This document shows, in pieces, positions 42,298 to 50,590 of a stretch of 54,065 nucleotides of DNA. Position 1 is the first letter of the stretch, and each line of letters begins with the position of its first letter. Position numbers and translations under genes: made by a program. Source of the DNA: Oscillospiraceae bacterium (GTDB taxonomy: Bacteria; Bacillota; Clostridia; Oscillospirales; Ruminococcaceae); the NCBI GenBank assembly GCA_003512525.1, contig DOQG01000028.1, positions 1 to 54,065 on the forward strand, given 5' to 3'. The notes below the pieces were generated by a model that worked only from the letters and a program-made list of their open reading frames with translations, had not been told where the DNA came from and made no database searches.

Positions 42298-44139
42298 ATG
42301 TGTGGAATAGCAGGTTGGATAGATTGCCGCAAGCTCTGCGACAGCACCGCAATAATGCGCAGAATGGCTCAGACAATGACCCCGAGAGGACCTGACAGCG
42401 GCGGCTTCTACACCGATGACAACTGTGCCCTCGCGCACCGCCGCCTTAGCGTAATAGACCCCGCAGGCGGCTCACAGCCTATGTCCCGCCCATATGGCGG
42501 CGACCGCTTCACCATCGTCTACAACGGCGAGCTGTACAACACCGCCGAACTCCGCTCAGAGCTTGGATCCATGGGCGTTGAGTTCACCACCGCCAGCGAC
42601 ACCGAGGTACTGCTCAACGCCTACATCACCTGGGGCGAATCCTGCCTCGACAAGCTCAACGGCATTTATGCCTTCGCCATATGGCAAGAGCGTGAAAAAC
42701 AGCTCTTCCTCGCCCGCGACAGAATAGGCGTGAAGCCGCTGTTTTACTACGAATACGCAGGCGGGCTGATCTTCGCTTCCGAGATAAAAACGCTCCTCGC
42801 CCACCCTATGATAGAGCCTGTGATCGACCGTGACGGCATAGCGCAGATAATGCTCTTAGGCCCTGCCCGAAAGCCGGGAAGCGGCGTATTTAAAGGGATC
42901 AAGGAGCTCTGCCCCGCCGAATGCGCAATGTACTGCCGATGCGGACTTAAAAAGCGGAGTTACTGGACGCTCCGTGCCCTGCCGCATAAGGAAAGCCCGG
43001 AAGAAACCGAACAGCACGTTGCCTACCTCCTTACCGATGCCATCAAGCGCCAGCTCGTAAGCGATGTCCCGCTGTGCACGATGCTTTCCGGCGGGCTCGA
43101 CAGCAGCATAATCAGCGCAGTCGCCGCCAAGGAGTTTGAGAGCAAAGGCAGGCAACTGACCACGTTCTCGATCGATTACAAGGACAACGCAAAGAACTTT
43201 CACAGCAGTGCTTTTCAACCCGATATGGACGCGCCGTGGATACGCGAAATGTCAGCATTCATCGGCTCTAAGCACATAAACATTGAGATAGATACCCCCG
43301 CCCTTACCGATGCGCTCGAGCTGTCAACCTATGCGCGCGACCTGCCCGGTATGGCAGATGTTGACAGCTCGCTGTACCTGTTTTGCAAGTCGATAAAGAA
43401 CAATTTTACCGTTGCATTAAGTGGTGAATGCGCCGACGAAATCTTCGCCGGCTACCCCTGGTATCACAACGAGGATATCCTCTACCGTCCCGGTTTTCCG
43501 TGGGCGTGCTCGACCTCCTCACGCGCGGATCTGCTCTGTGACGGCATTCTCGGTGACATCGACCCGAACGATTACGTCAACTCCTGCTGTAACGAAACAC
43601 TCCGTAAAACAGAATATCTCGATACAGACAGCCGCAAGGACAGACGGATGCGCGAGATGTTCATGCTGAATTTCCACTGGTTTATGCAGTGCCTGCTTGA
43701 CCGCAAGGACAGAATGAGTATGGCTCACGGACTGGAAGTCAGAGTGCCGTTCTGCGACCACCGCATAGCGCGTTACGCCTACAATATTCCGTGGGATATC
43801 AAGGCGGCAGGCGGCAGGGAAAAAGGTGTTGTCCGCCGTGCAATGAAAGGCATTCTGCCCGATGATGTGCTATGGCGCAAAAAGTCGCCTTACCCCAAGA
43901 CCCACAATCCGTCCTACCTTGCCGAAGTAGTACGCAGAATGCGTGATATCTTAAGCAAAAACGACTGCCGTCTGACCGAGATAGTAAGCCGTAAAAAGCT
44001 GCTCGATCTGTGCGATGACCCGACCTCTTTCAAGGGTAACTGGTACGGTCAGCTGATGACCTCACCGCAGATTTTCGCTTATCTGTTGCAAATCGAATGG
44101 TGGATGAGAAAATATGATGTGAGAATAGACAGACAGTAA
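42298..44139 (+). CDS. asnB: Asparagine synthetase (glutamine-hydrolysing)
   Basis: A 613-aa class B asparagine synthetase. The N-terminal glutaminase has catalytic Cys2 (MCGIAGWID), RGPDSGG and AHRRLSVID, and YNGELYN. The synthetase domain has the PP-loop SGGLDSSI, SGECADEIFAGY and the C-terminal RKDRMSMAHGLEVRVPF. It transfers glutamine amide nitrogen to aspartate with ATP. GAGGTGA precedes the ATG. The 5' half has noticeably more G/C-ending codons than adjoining genes, which may indicate acquisition, but the gene is full length and intact. Confidence 0.93.
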   Translation: MCGIAGWIDCRKLCDSTAIMRRMAQTMTPRGPDSGGFYTDDNCALAHRRLSVIDPAGGSQPMSRPYGGDRFTIVYNGELYNTAELRSELGSMGVEFTTASDTEVLLNAYITWGESCLDKLNGIYAFAIWQEREKQLFLARDRIGVKPLFYYEYAGGLIFASEIKTLLAHPMIEPVIDRDGIAQIMLLGPARKPGSGVFKGIKELCPAECAMYCRCGLKKRSYWTLRALPHKESPEETEQHVAYLLTDAIKRQLVSDVPLCTMLSGGLDSSIISAVAAKEFESKGRQLTTFSIDYKDNAKNFHSSAFQPDMDAPWIREMSAFIGSKHINIEIDTPALTDALELSTYARDLPGMADVDSSLYLFCKSIKNNFTVALSGECADEIFAGYPWYHNEDILYRPGFPWACSTSSRADLLCDGILGDIDPNDYVNSCCNETLRKTEYLDTDSRKDRRMREMFMLNFHWFMQCLLDRKDRMSMAHGLEVRVPFCDHRIARYAYNIPWDIKAAGGREKGVVRRAMKGILPDDVLWRKKSPYPKTHNPSYLAEVVRRMRDILSKNDCRLTEIVSRKKLLDLCDDPTSFKGNWYGQLMTSPQIFAYLLQIEWWMRKYDVRIDRQ

Positions 44140-44155
44140 TACTATTATAAAAATA

Positions 44156-44195
44156 CAACCGGAAACCGACTATAAGGTCGATTTCCGGTTGTTCA
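44156..44195. terminator. Convergent terminator between asnB and the 890-aa surface-protein gene
   Basis: CAACCGGAAA (44156-44165) pairs with TTTCCGGTTG (44182-44191), with an inner CGAC/GTCG. It lies between two convergent stops and probably serves both. Confidence 0.75.
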
Positions 44196-44220
44196 TTATT
44201 TTTTGGTTTCTGCAGGGATT

Positions 44221-46893
44221 TTACTTTGCCGCAGTCTTTCCGCTTACATTTCCGTAATTACCGTAAAGTGCAGTCTTACCGCTCATATGATACGCGCGTA
44301 CCCTGAACTTATAAACAGTGTTCTTGGTAAGTCCTGCCTTTCTGAATGTAGTAGTGTTGTTGTTTGTGATCTTAGCAACGCGTACCCACTTTCCGCCCTT
44401 GTACATTTCTACTATGTAGCCCTGTGCGGAAGTATTTTTCATCCAATTTACTCTCAAAGCGTCCTTAGCCTTGCCTGCTATCTTAACACCTTTCATTATA
44501 GACGGGTTTGTCCTTGCCGTAACAGTAGCGCTGTAGTTGCCGTAAAGCGCCGTCTTACCGCTCATCTTGTAAGCCCTTACTCTGAACTTGTAAACGCTTG
44601 AAGCCTTAAGTACGGCTTTTCTGAATGTAGTTGTGCTGTTGTTTGTTATTTTACCAACGCGTACCCACTTATTACCTTGATACATCTCAACGATGTAACC
44701 GTCAGCCGAAGCATTCTTAGTCCAGTTGATGCGGAGCGCGTCAGCCGCTCTGCCGCCGAGCTTTGCGCCTTTCATTACAGACGGATTTGTCCTTGTAGCA
44801 ACAGTCGCGCTGTAATCACTGTAAACTGCAGTCTTACCGCTCATTTTGTATGCTCTTACTCTGAACTTGTATACGCTTGAAGCCTTAAGTCCGGCTTTTC
44901 TGAATGTCGTTGTGCTGTTATTTGTAATCTTAGCGGCACGCACCCACTTGCCATTCTGATACATTTCAATTATGTAACCATCAGCGTTTGCATTCTTAGT
45001 CCAGTTTACGCGCAGTGCGTCTGCCGCTCTGCCGGTAAGCTTTGCGCCGCCGACCTTTACAAGCGTGAGCTTCGCAGTATAATTATCCTTCTTGTCAGCT
45101 CCGCAAATCGTACACTTATGCAATGTGTAACCCTGCGCTGTATATGTAGGCTTTACAACTTTTTCGGTAACATAGTTATGCGTGTGATTTTTCAGACTTG
45201 TTCCCGGCTTTGTGGTACGGTCATAAATATAGTAATCGTCCGGAACTTTATTTGTGTTTCTGTCAACCTTGAGCTTTGCCACATCGTCCGCCGTAAGCTG
45301 GCACTCATTGAGATAGCTCTTGTCAATAAGCCCATCATCGACAAAACGTTTGATCAAATCATAATCCGCGCAGCCTTCGTCAAATGCGCTAAAAGAAGCT
45401 GTCCAGTGCTTATTTTCAGAGTTATACCAGTATAACACATTCTTTTTCTTTTCCTGTATGGAATTGATTGTGTACTTTAATTCATATTCTTCTTTATCGC
45501 AATTATATTCATAATCAACATCGTACTCTATCTGCGGTACGGATCTCTTCAGCAGGATATTACTGTATTTGTGATCCTCATATTTTGCACCGGGCACATA
45601 GCGTTCCCAGTCATCTATGTATCTTCCGTCTACCCATGTGTCGGATACATATCCGAGGTCGCCGAACCAGTAAATTTCAGAGCCGTTATCACCCGCACTG
45701 TCGGTATAGAATTCGTCACCGTCACCGCTTTTATACAGATACGTATATGTCGTACCCGTTGCACCGAATATGCCTGCAATTTTTATCAGACGCACCCATG
45801 CGCCGTCACCGACAGTATCGCATATGTTTTCCCATGTGAGCGCATCGGAACGCGGGATATCATCTTTCATTTCGGTCTTGGCATAATCATCAAGAAGCTG
45901 CTTTGAGCCATTGAGAGTTATTTCTGTTCCATTGCTACCAAATGTAAAGTACTTCTTTATCTTATCCTCGCTTAGACCCTTGCCTTCACCGTTTCCCTGA
46001 CCGCCGTAAGAATAAGTTTCACCGTTATATGTAACGTCGACAAGATAATGATTATCTGCATTCCAGGAAATCTCAGCAGCGGTGTCAAGCCGCCGTGCGA
46101 CAACTGAAAGGACGCTCGGGAAGCCGAGAGAATCGTAACGATAAGGATATATCGCAGATGCAAAAAGCGGTTTACTTCCTTCACGGCTGTATGGTGACTG
46201 AAGATAGAAAGTCTGATCCTTGTGCGGTGATGTTGACATTCCCCAATAGTCCTTAACGCGCGTCAATTCTCCAAGGATATAAGAGCCGCTGTAAAGGCAT
46301 ATTGAAGAAAAACCATCCTCCACCGCATCCATATTGTCAAAGAAAGAGGATTTTTTCGCATATGTATCAATAAGATAATCGACGCTGTCCTTTAGTGCAG
46401 GGAGCTTGCATTTTACATTGGTATCTTCCCATGTAACGTCGTATCCGTCATCGTTTGCTACTTGCAGTACTACTTCTCCGCCGTCGGTATAATAACCGTA
46501 AAATATGTAACCGCCGTCAACTCTGCCTGTTTTTGCGTTCTGATATTTGATGTCCTGAAAAATAGTCGGCTCATCGTCCCATGTATCCCATACCGCTTTT
46601 ATGATACTCTGTTCTTCCTCATCATATTTAGTCGATTTATCCGTAAATCTGAAAGAAAGAGGATCGGGGTTATCTGTCTGTACAAAGAAATATTGATTGA
46701 ACGGAGCGAGAAGCGGAGTTATCGTATAGCTGTATCCTGCCGCATTAACTGTACCCGACTTAATATCTGCCGATTCCGCCGCAGCACTCAGCGTTTCTCC
46801 TATGGCAGGGATCATATCACCTACAGGTGTCCCGACAACAGTGACAGCCATCACCGCCGCCATAATTCCCGAAGTTATTCTCTTAAGCTTCAT
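44221..46893 (-). CDS. Secreted surface protein with Cys-knuckle linker and three FN3-like modules
   Basis: An 890-aa protein. The signal peptide is basic and hydrophobic (about 1-30) with an Ala-rich cleavage area. The N-terminal 600 residues match no family I recognise and are rich in Tyr, Asp and Gly. A linker with VVKPTYTAQGYTLHKC-TICG (about 605-635), nearly identical to one in the giant protein, leads to three FN3-like modules ending GKTAAK. GGGAGG precedes the ATG. It is not in an operon with either neighbour. A surface role shared with the other FN3-tailed proteins is inferred. Confidence 0.83.
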   Translation of the reverse strand: MKLKRITSGIMAAVMAVTVVGTPVGDMIPAIGETLSAAAESADIKSGTVNAAGYSYTITPLLAPFNQYFFVQTDNPDPLSFRFTDKSTKYDEEEQSIIKAVWDTWDDEPTIFQDIKYQNAKTGRVDGGYIFYGYYTDGGEVVLQVANDDGYDVTWEDTNVKCKLPALKDSVDYLIDTYAKKSSFFDNMDAVEDGFSSICLYSGSYILGELTRVKDYWGMSTSPHKDQTFYLQSPYSREGSKPLFASAIYPYRYDSLGFPSVLSVVARRLDTAAEISWNADNHYLVDVTYNGETYSYGGQGNGEGKGLSEDKIKKYFTFGSNGTEITLNGSKQLLDDYAKTEMKDDIPRSDALTWENICDTVGDGAWVRLIKIAGIFGATGTTYTYLYKSGDGDEFYTDSAGDNGSEIYWFGDLGYVSDTWVDGRYIDDWERYVPGAKYEDHKYSNILLKRSVPQIEYDVDYEYNCDKEEYELKYTINSIQEKKKNVLYWYNSENKHWTASFSAFDEGCADYDLIKRFVDDGLIDKSYLNECQLTADDVAKLKVDRNTNKVPDDYYIYDRTTKPGTSLKNHTHNYVTEKVVKPTYTAQGYTLHKCTICGADKKDNYTAKLTLVKVGGAKLTGRAADALRVNWTKNANADGYIIEMYQNGKWVRAAKITNNSTTTFRKAGLKASSVYKFRVRAYKMSGKTAVYSDYSATVATRTNPSVMKGAKLGGRAADALRINWTKNASADGYIVEMYQGNKWVRVGKITNNSTTTFRKAVLKASSVYKFRVRAYKMSGKTALYGNYSATVTARTNPSIMKGVKIAGKAKDALRVNWMKNTSAQGYIVEMYKGGKWVRVAKITNNNTTTFRKAGLTKNTVYKFRVRAYHMSGKTALYGNYGNVSGKTAAK

Positions 46894-47117
46894 ACTTTAT
46901 TTCCTCCCGAATTATCCGCATACATAAACAGACATTGTACGCCATTGCGAACCTCGCCGTTTTTGCCTTATTATTTTTGCATAGCTTTTTTGAACGGCTT
47001 GCGTAATATTCCTCAAAAGCCGCTCCACGCTTGAACAAACGTTATCTGATGCATTGTGCGTATCTCGCACTGTTTAATAAATATTGAATACATTTGCTTG
47101 TTCCCGGATTATATTTC
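46894..47117 (-). other. Leader of the 890-aa surface-protein gene
   Basis: About 220 nt from promoter to start with no gene. Hairpins GTGCG/CGCAC near 47065 and CGGCTT/AAGCCG near 46995-47025 are visible, without a T tract. No riboswitch class was recognised. Confidence 0.4.
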
Positions 47118-47146
47118 AGTATAACACTGTTGTTAATTGCTGTCAA
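47118..47146 (-). promoter_or_regulatory. Promoter of the 890-aa surface-protein gene
   Basis: On the minus strand TTGACA (47141-47146), 17 bp, TATACT (47118-47123). Confidence 0.75.
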
Positions 47147-47180
47147 GTATTTACTTGGTATTTATGTAATATAAATATAA

Positions 47181-47952
47181 AATCACCGCATTCTCAGGTA
47201 AACAAAAACCGGGCATCGATTTTCACACCGATGCCCGTTCATAACTATTTGATCTTACTTTTTCCGAGTTCCGTTATCTGACTAACGTCCTCCCGCTCAC
47301 ACTTCCGTAATTACCGTAAAGCGCAGTCTTACCGCTCATATGATAAGCGCGAACCCTGAACTTATAAGTCATATTCTTAGCAAGTCCGGCTTTTCTGAAT
47401 GTAGTAGTGTTGCCGTTTGTTATCTTAGCAACGCGTACCCACTTTCCGCCCTTGTACATTTCAACGATGTAACCCTGAGCAGATGTATTTTTCGTCCAGT
47501 TTACTCTAAGTGCGTCCCTAGCTTTACCTGCTATCTTAACACCTTTCATTATAGACGGGTTTGTTCTCGCCGTAATGGTTGCGGTGTAATCGCTGTAAGC
47601 CGCAACACTGCCGATCATCTTGTACGCTCTTACTCTGAACTTATAGACAGTAGATGCCTTAAGTCCCGCTTTTCTGAATGTGGTTGTATTCTTATTTGTG
47701 ATCTTGGCGGCTCTTACCCATTTGCCGTTTTTGTACATTTCGACTATGTAGCCGTCAGCGGAGACATTCCTTGTCCAGTTTACGCGGAGCGCGTCAGCCG
47801 CTCTGCCACCAAGCTTTGCGCCGCTGACCTTAGGAAGCTTTGTTATTTTAAAGGTTTTTGTAACAGTACCTGTGTAATTACCGATACCCTTGATCGTTAT
47901 TTTGGCTGTGCCGACATTTACATTATTGCTGTATGTCACTGTGTAGTCGTAA
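47181..47952. repeat. Direct repeat copy B: C-terminal module plus terminator region
   Basis: Partner of 30816-31585 in the same orientation. It covers the terminator and the two-module tail of the decayed surface-protein gene. Confidence 0.85.
47203..47237 (-). terminator. Terminator after the decayed surface-protein gene
   Basis: CGGGCATCG (47210-47218) pairs with CGATGCCCG (47229-47237); the minus-strand tail GGTTTTTGTTT follows. Confidence 0.75.
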
Positions 47953-48326
47953 CCATTTTGAAGCGTTGTAATATCATTGTATTTAACTGTCGTCGCAGGC
48001 TTTACAGCCTTTCCGGTATAATACTGATTTGCAACAGATATCGTTGCAAGGGATATGTTTCTAACCGCCTTATCTTTTGTCGTTGTTCCATTAGATACTA
48101 TCATCTGTTTTTCCGCTTTATAAGCGTATCCCTTTCTACACACGAACTCAATCGTGCTATCAAAAACCAATTTTTATGTTAGCTTTACATCCTTATCCCC
48201 TCCGTTAATGAAAGACTCTCAAAAGGTTGATTTCAAACTTGAAAACTTATTAAATATCGTAAGTGTTGATGCTGCTAATATAGCAGCAATTCCTCCAAGA
48301 ATTTTCTTTCTAAATTGTATTTTTAT
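47274..48326 (-). pseudogene. Decayed FN3-tailed surface-protein gene
   Basis: An open frame of 298 codons (48170-47274) carries a beta domain (YTGKAVKPATT, KGIGNYTGTVTKTFKI) and two FN3-like modules almost identical to the leucine-rich-repeat protein tail. Its first usable codon is a TTG with an in-frame TAA two codons upstream and no ribosome site. Upstream, AGGAGGG precedes ATA rather than ATG at 48324-48326, and the following 35 codons would encode a basic, hydrophobic signal-peptide-like stretch (RKKILGGIAAILAAS) ending in TGA at 48219. I read this as a surface-protein gene that lost its start codon, N-terminal ectodomain and frame. A short expressed gene from TTG is the alternative. Confidence 0.68.
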
Positions 48327-48369
48327 GTCCCTCCTGAGATTAGTTTATTATAAACCGTCGATCGCCGGT

Positions 48370-49353
48370 TTATATGCTATCTATCATATAAACAGACTTG
48401 TTCCATCCGTCCATGAAAACCACTCTGTCATTGAATACATTCATATATGACGGGCGGACATTTTCTTGTCCGAGCTTTTCATATTTCAGCTTCTCACCGG
48501 TTGCTGTATCATATATATTTACGGTTGTATCACCTCGCTCATAGCCGTATAATGCAGAATCTTCGATTTCAACATCATTGGGCACACAGGTTATCAGATA
48601 TTTACCGTTTGGAGTAATCCCACAATAACTGTTTTCTATCTCGTTATCAAAATATTGTACTCTCAGCTCGTTAGTTTTGTAATTGTAGAAAATAACTCCG
48701 TTTGAGCGTTCGGAAAACTCCGGATTTATCTCCGGGTCAAACGGCGACATAAAACAGATAAAATCTCCCGCCTTTACAAGCCTGCGGTTGCAGTTGCTGA
48801 AAGGGCCTATGTTTATCTGCTGTATCATCTTTCCGTTTTTATCCATAACGCAAAAATAGCAAGCGTCAAATTCATCGGTAAACGCCTCACCCTCGCAGTA
48901 ATAACCCACTATTTCATTATCAAGCACATAGAAATCCGCAAAATTTTCATCGAATAATTTATCTTTATCGCTTCCGTCTGAATTCATTTTATAAAAGCAG
49001 CATTCATCGTTTACAGAAGCATTGTAATATACCTTGTCGTCGGAAGGAACATAAGTACAATGACTTATCTGCGTTTTGCTTGTTGTACTTTTATATATCA
49101 GATTTCCGTACACATCGGTAACCTCGTACCATCTTTCACATTCATCGGTATCGACATAATAGTTCCACGCAGAAAAAGAGAACATTCCTTCACTATATTT
49201 TACATCCGAATCAAAAGGCTGTGATTCAGATACCGGATCATAGTAACCTCCGACTGTAAAGCAATATACAGCCTTCTTTTCTCTATCGTCATAAACTACA
49301 CAATCACAAGTATAATCGTTGTCTTGTCTGTGCTGTTGTAAACAATGTAGCAA
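48370..49353 (-). CDS. C-terminal beta-propeller-like part of a lipoprotein, frameshifted from the upstream gene
   Basis: An open frame of 327 codons whose nominal first codon is a TTG without a ribosome site, inside the end of the preceding frame. From residue 10 on (DNDYTCDCVVYDD) it continues the lipoprotein sequence naturally. It is rich in Tyr/Asp with repeated strand-turn-strand units (KNGKMIQQI, GDFICFMSP, NGKYLITCVP, DTATGEKL) of six- or seven-bladed propeller type. It is most likely the second half of one gene of about 750 codons with 49296-50576, separated by a single missing base near 49318-49330. A weak hairpin at 48350-48373 may terminate the operon. Confidence 0.6.
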   Translation of the reverse strand: MLHCLQQHRQDNDYTCDCVVYDDREKKAVYCFTVGGYYDPVSESQPFDSDVKYSEGMFSFSAWNYYVDTDECERWYEVTDVYGNLIYKSTTSKTQISHCTYVPSDDKVYYNASVNDECCFYKMNSDGSDKDKLFDENFADFYVLDNEIVGYYCEGEAFTDEFDACYFCVMDKNGKMIQQINIGPFSNCNRRLVKAGDFICFMSPFDPEINPEFSERSNGVIFYNYKTNELRVQYFDNEIENSYCGITPNGKYLITCVPNDVEIEDSALYGYERGDTTVNIYDTATGEKLKYEKLGQENVRPSYMNVFNDRVVFMDGWNKSVYMIDSI

Positions 49354-50576
49354 TATCCGTCAGCGGCATCAGGATTTTTCTCCCTGTAAAGCAGTAAATA
49401 ACGCATATCGTTATCTATATATCCCATCGGAGTGTATGCAAAAAGCGGGTCGGAAAGCCGGTCAATATCCGTTATGCCGGGCTCACTTTCGGGTACATCT
49501 GCACTTGTGTCGGCGGGCGGCTGTGTTGCGGGATTTGTTATTATCTCATCATCAGGCGAAAAGCTTAGCCGGCTTGTTGTTTTAAGTATTCTTGCCTTTG
49601 TATAATCATCAGTTAAAGGCACGGCTATAGCATAGACAATATCATGGTTATTGACATTTTCGAGAATAGCCGTGAGTTTCGGCACATACCCTGCTTTTGC
49701 CGATACCGTAGCATAGTCCTTGCCGTTTACTTGTACTCTCTTATGATTTACATAAAAGAAAACATTATAAGTATCAAAATCCGCGCCGTCAAACAGCACA
49801 TCACAAGTCTGGGTGCTTTTGTCAAGAATAAGGTGCTCTGTCTCATTGTCCTTGCTGTAAAGCTTTAGCATCGCTCCGCTGCTCATTTCACCCGCTTTTT
49901 TAAGCGTATATGACTTTAATGAGCTGTCGGACGCGGGTATATTTTCAAACTCTGCATTTCCGCTAAGCTCAACAGTTTCAGCCTTTTCGTTCATTGTAAG
50001 ACAAGCTGTGTATACGGTAGAGCCGGCATTTATATTGCCAAAGCCAAAGCCCGCATATTTACCCTGCGGCACATAACCGATATTGAAAATAGAAACAATC
50101 TGCAAATTCAGTTCTTTTTTATCTTCAAGCTCCTTTGTAATGCGAGGTTTTATGTTGATAGATACGTTTGTAATTTCATCTTTAGGAAAATTTACGCTTA
50201 CAGTTTCGGCTTCTTCACTCCCGTTTACGGATATAACCTGCGGTATTCCTCCGATAAACGCCATATATCCTATCGTTATGTCTTCCCGGTTATTTGCGGC
50301 ATTTGCCGAAAAAGTTATATTTATTTTTTCACCGTTATATTCGATATTCTGCGCGTCGTTCATTTCTGAAAAGTCAAATTGCAGAGCGCCGCTCTGGTAC
50401 TTGTCATAAAGTTCATAGCGCTCGTCCTCGGTATGAGTTTCGCTGTTTTCGTTCTCAGATGTTTCAAATGGATTTGACACAAGGCTCTGTGTGTCACTTT
50501 CACTTGTTCCCGCACAGGAGCAGAGTGAGAGAACCAAAGCTATAGCGAATAGTGATAATAAAACGAGTTTTTTCAT
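49296..50576 (-). CDS. ABC-exporter-associated lipoprotein, N-terminal part (frame interrupted)
   Basis: A 426-codon frame. The signal peptide ends in a lipobox region SLCSC (Cys19/Cys21), followed by a Ser/Thr/Glu-rich linker. The rest is beta-rich with no family I recognise, up to residue 415. The last residues (TTIILVIV) look like out-of-frame translation, and the natural continuation is in the -1 frame at 48370-49353. The start follows the upstream permease fusion gene by 14 nt, so it belongs to the ABC operon. Substrate binding or sensing at the membrane surface is a guess. Confidence 0.72.
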   Translation of the reverse strand: MKKLVLLSLFAIALVLSLCSCAGTSESDTQSLVSNPFETSENENSETHTEDERYELYDKYQSGALQFDFSEMNDAQNIEYNGEKINITFSANAANNREDITIGYMAFIGGIPQVISVNGSEEAETVSVNFPKDEITNVSINIKPRITKELEDKKELNLQIVSIFNIGYVPQGKYAGFGFGNINAGSTVYTACLTMNEKAETVELSGNAEFENIPASDSSLKSYTLKKAGEMSSGAMLKLYSKDNETEHLILDKSTQTCDVLFDGADFDTYNVFFYVNHKRVQVNGKDYATVSAKAGYVPKLTAILENVNNHDIVYAIAVPLTDDYTKARILKTTSRLSFSPDDEIITNPATQPPADTSADVPESEPGITDIDRLSDPLFAYTPMGYIDNDMRYLLLYREKNPDAADGYCYIVYNSTDKTTIILVIV

Positions 50577-50590
50577 TTACGTTTCCTCAG

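Noticed and set aside
42036..42395. Plus-strand frame of 119 codons over the TTATTCA repeat
   Set aside because: Its composition comes from the tandem repeat and it runs into asnB out of frame.
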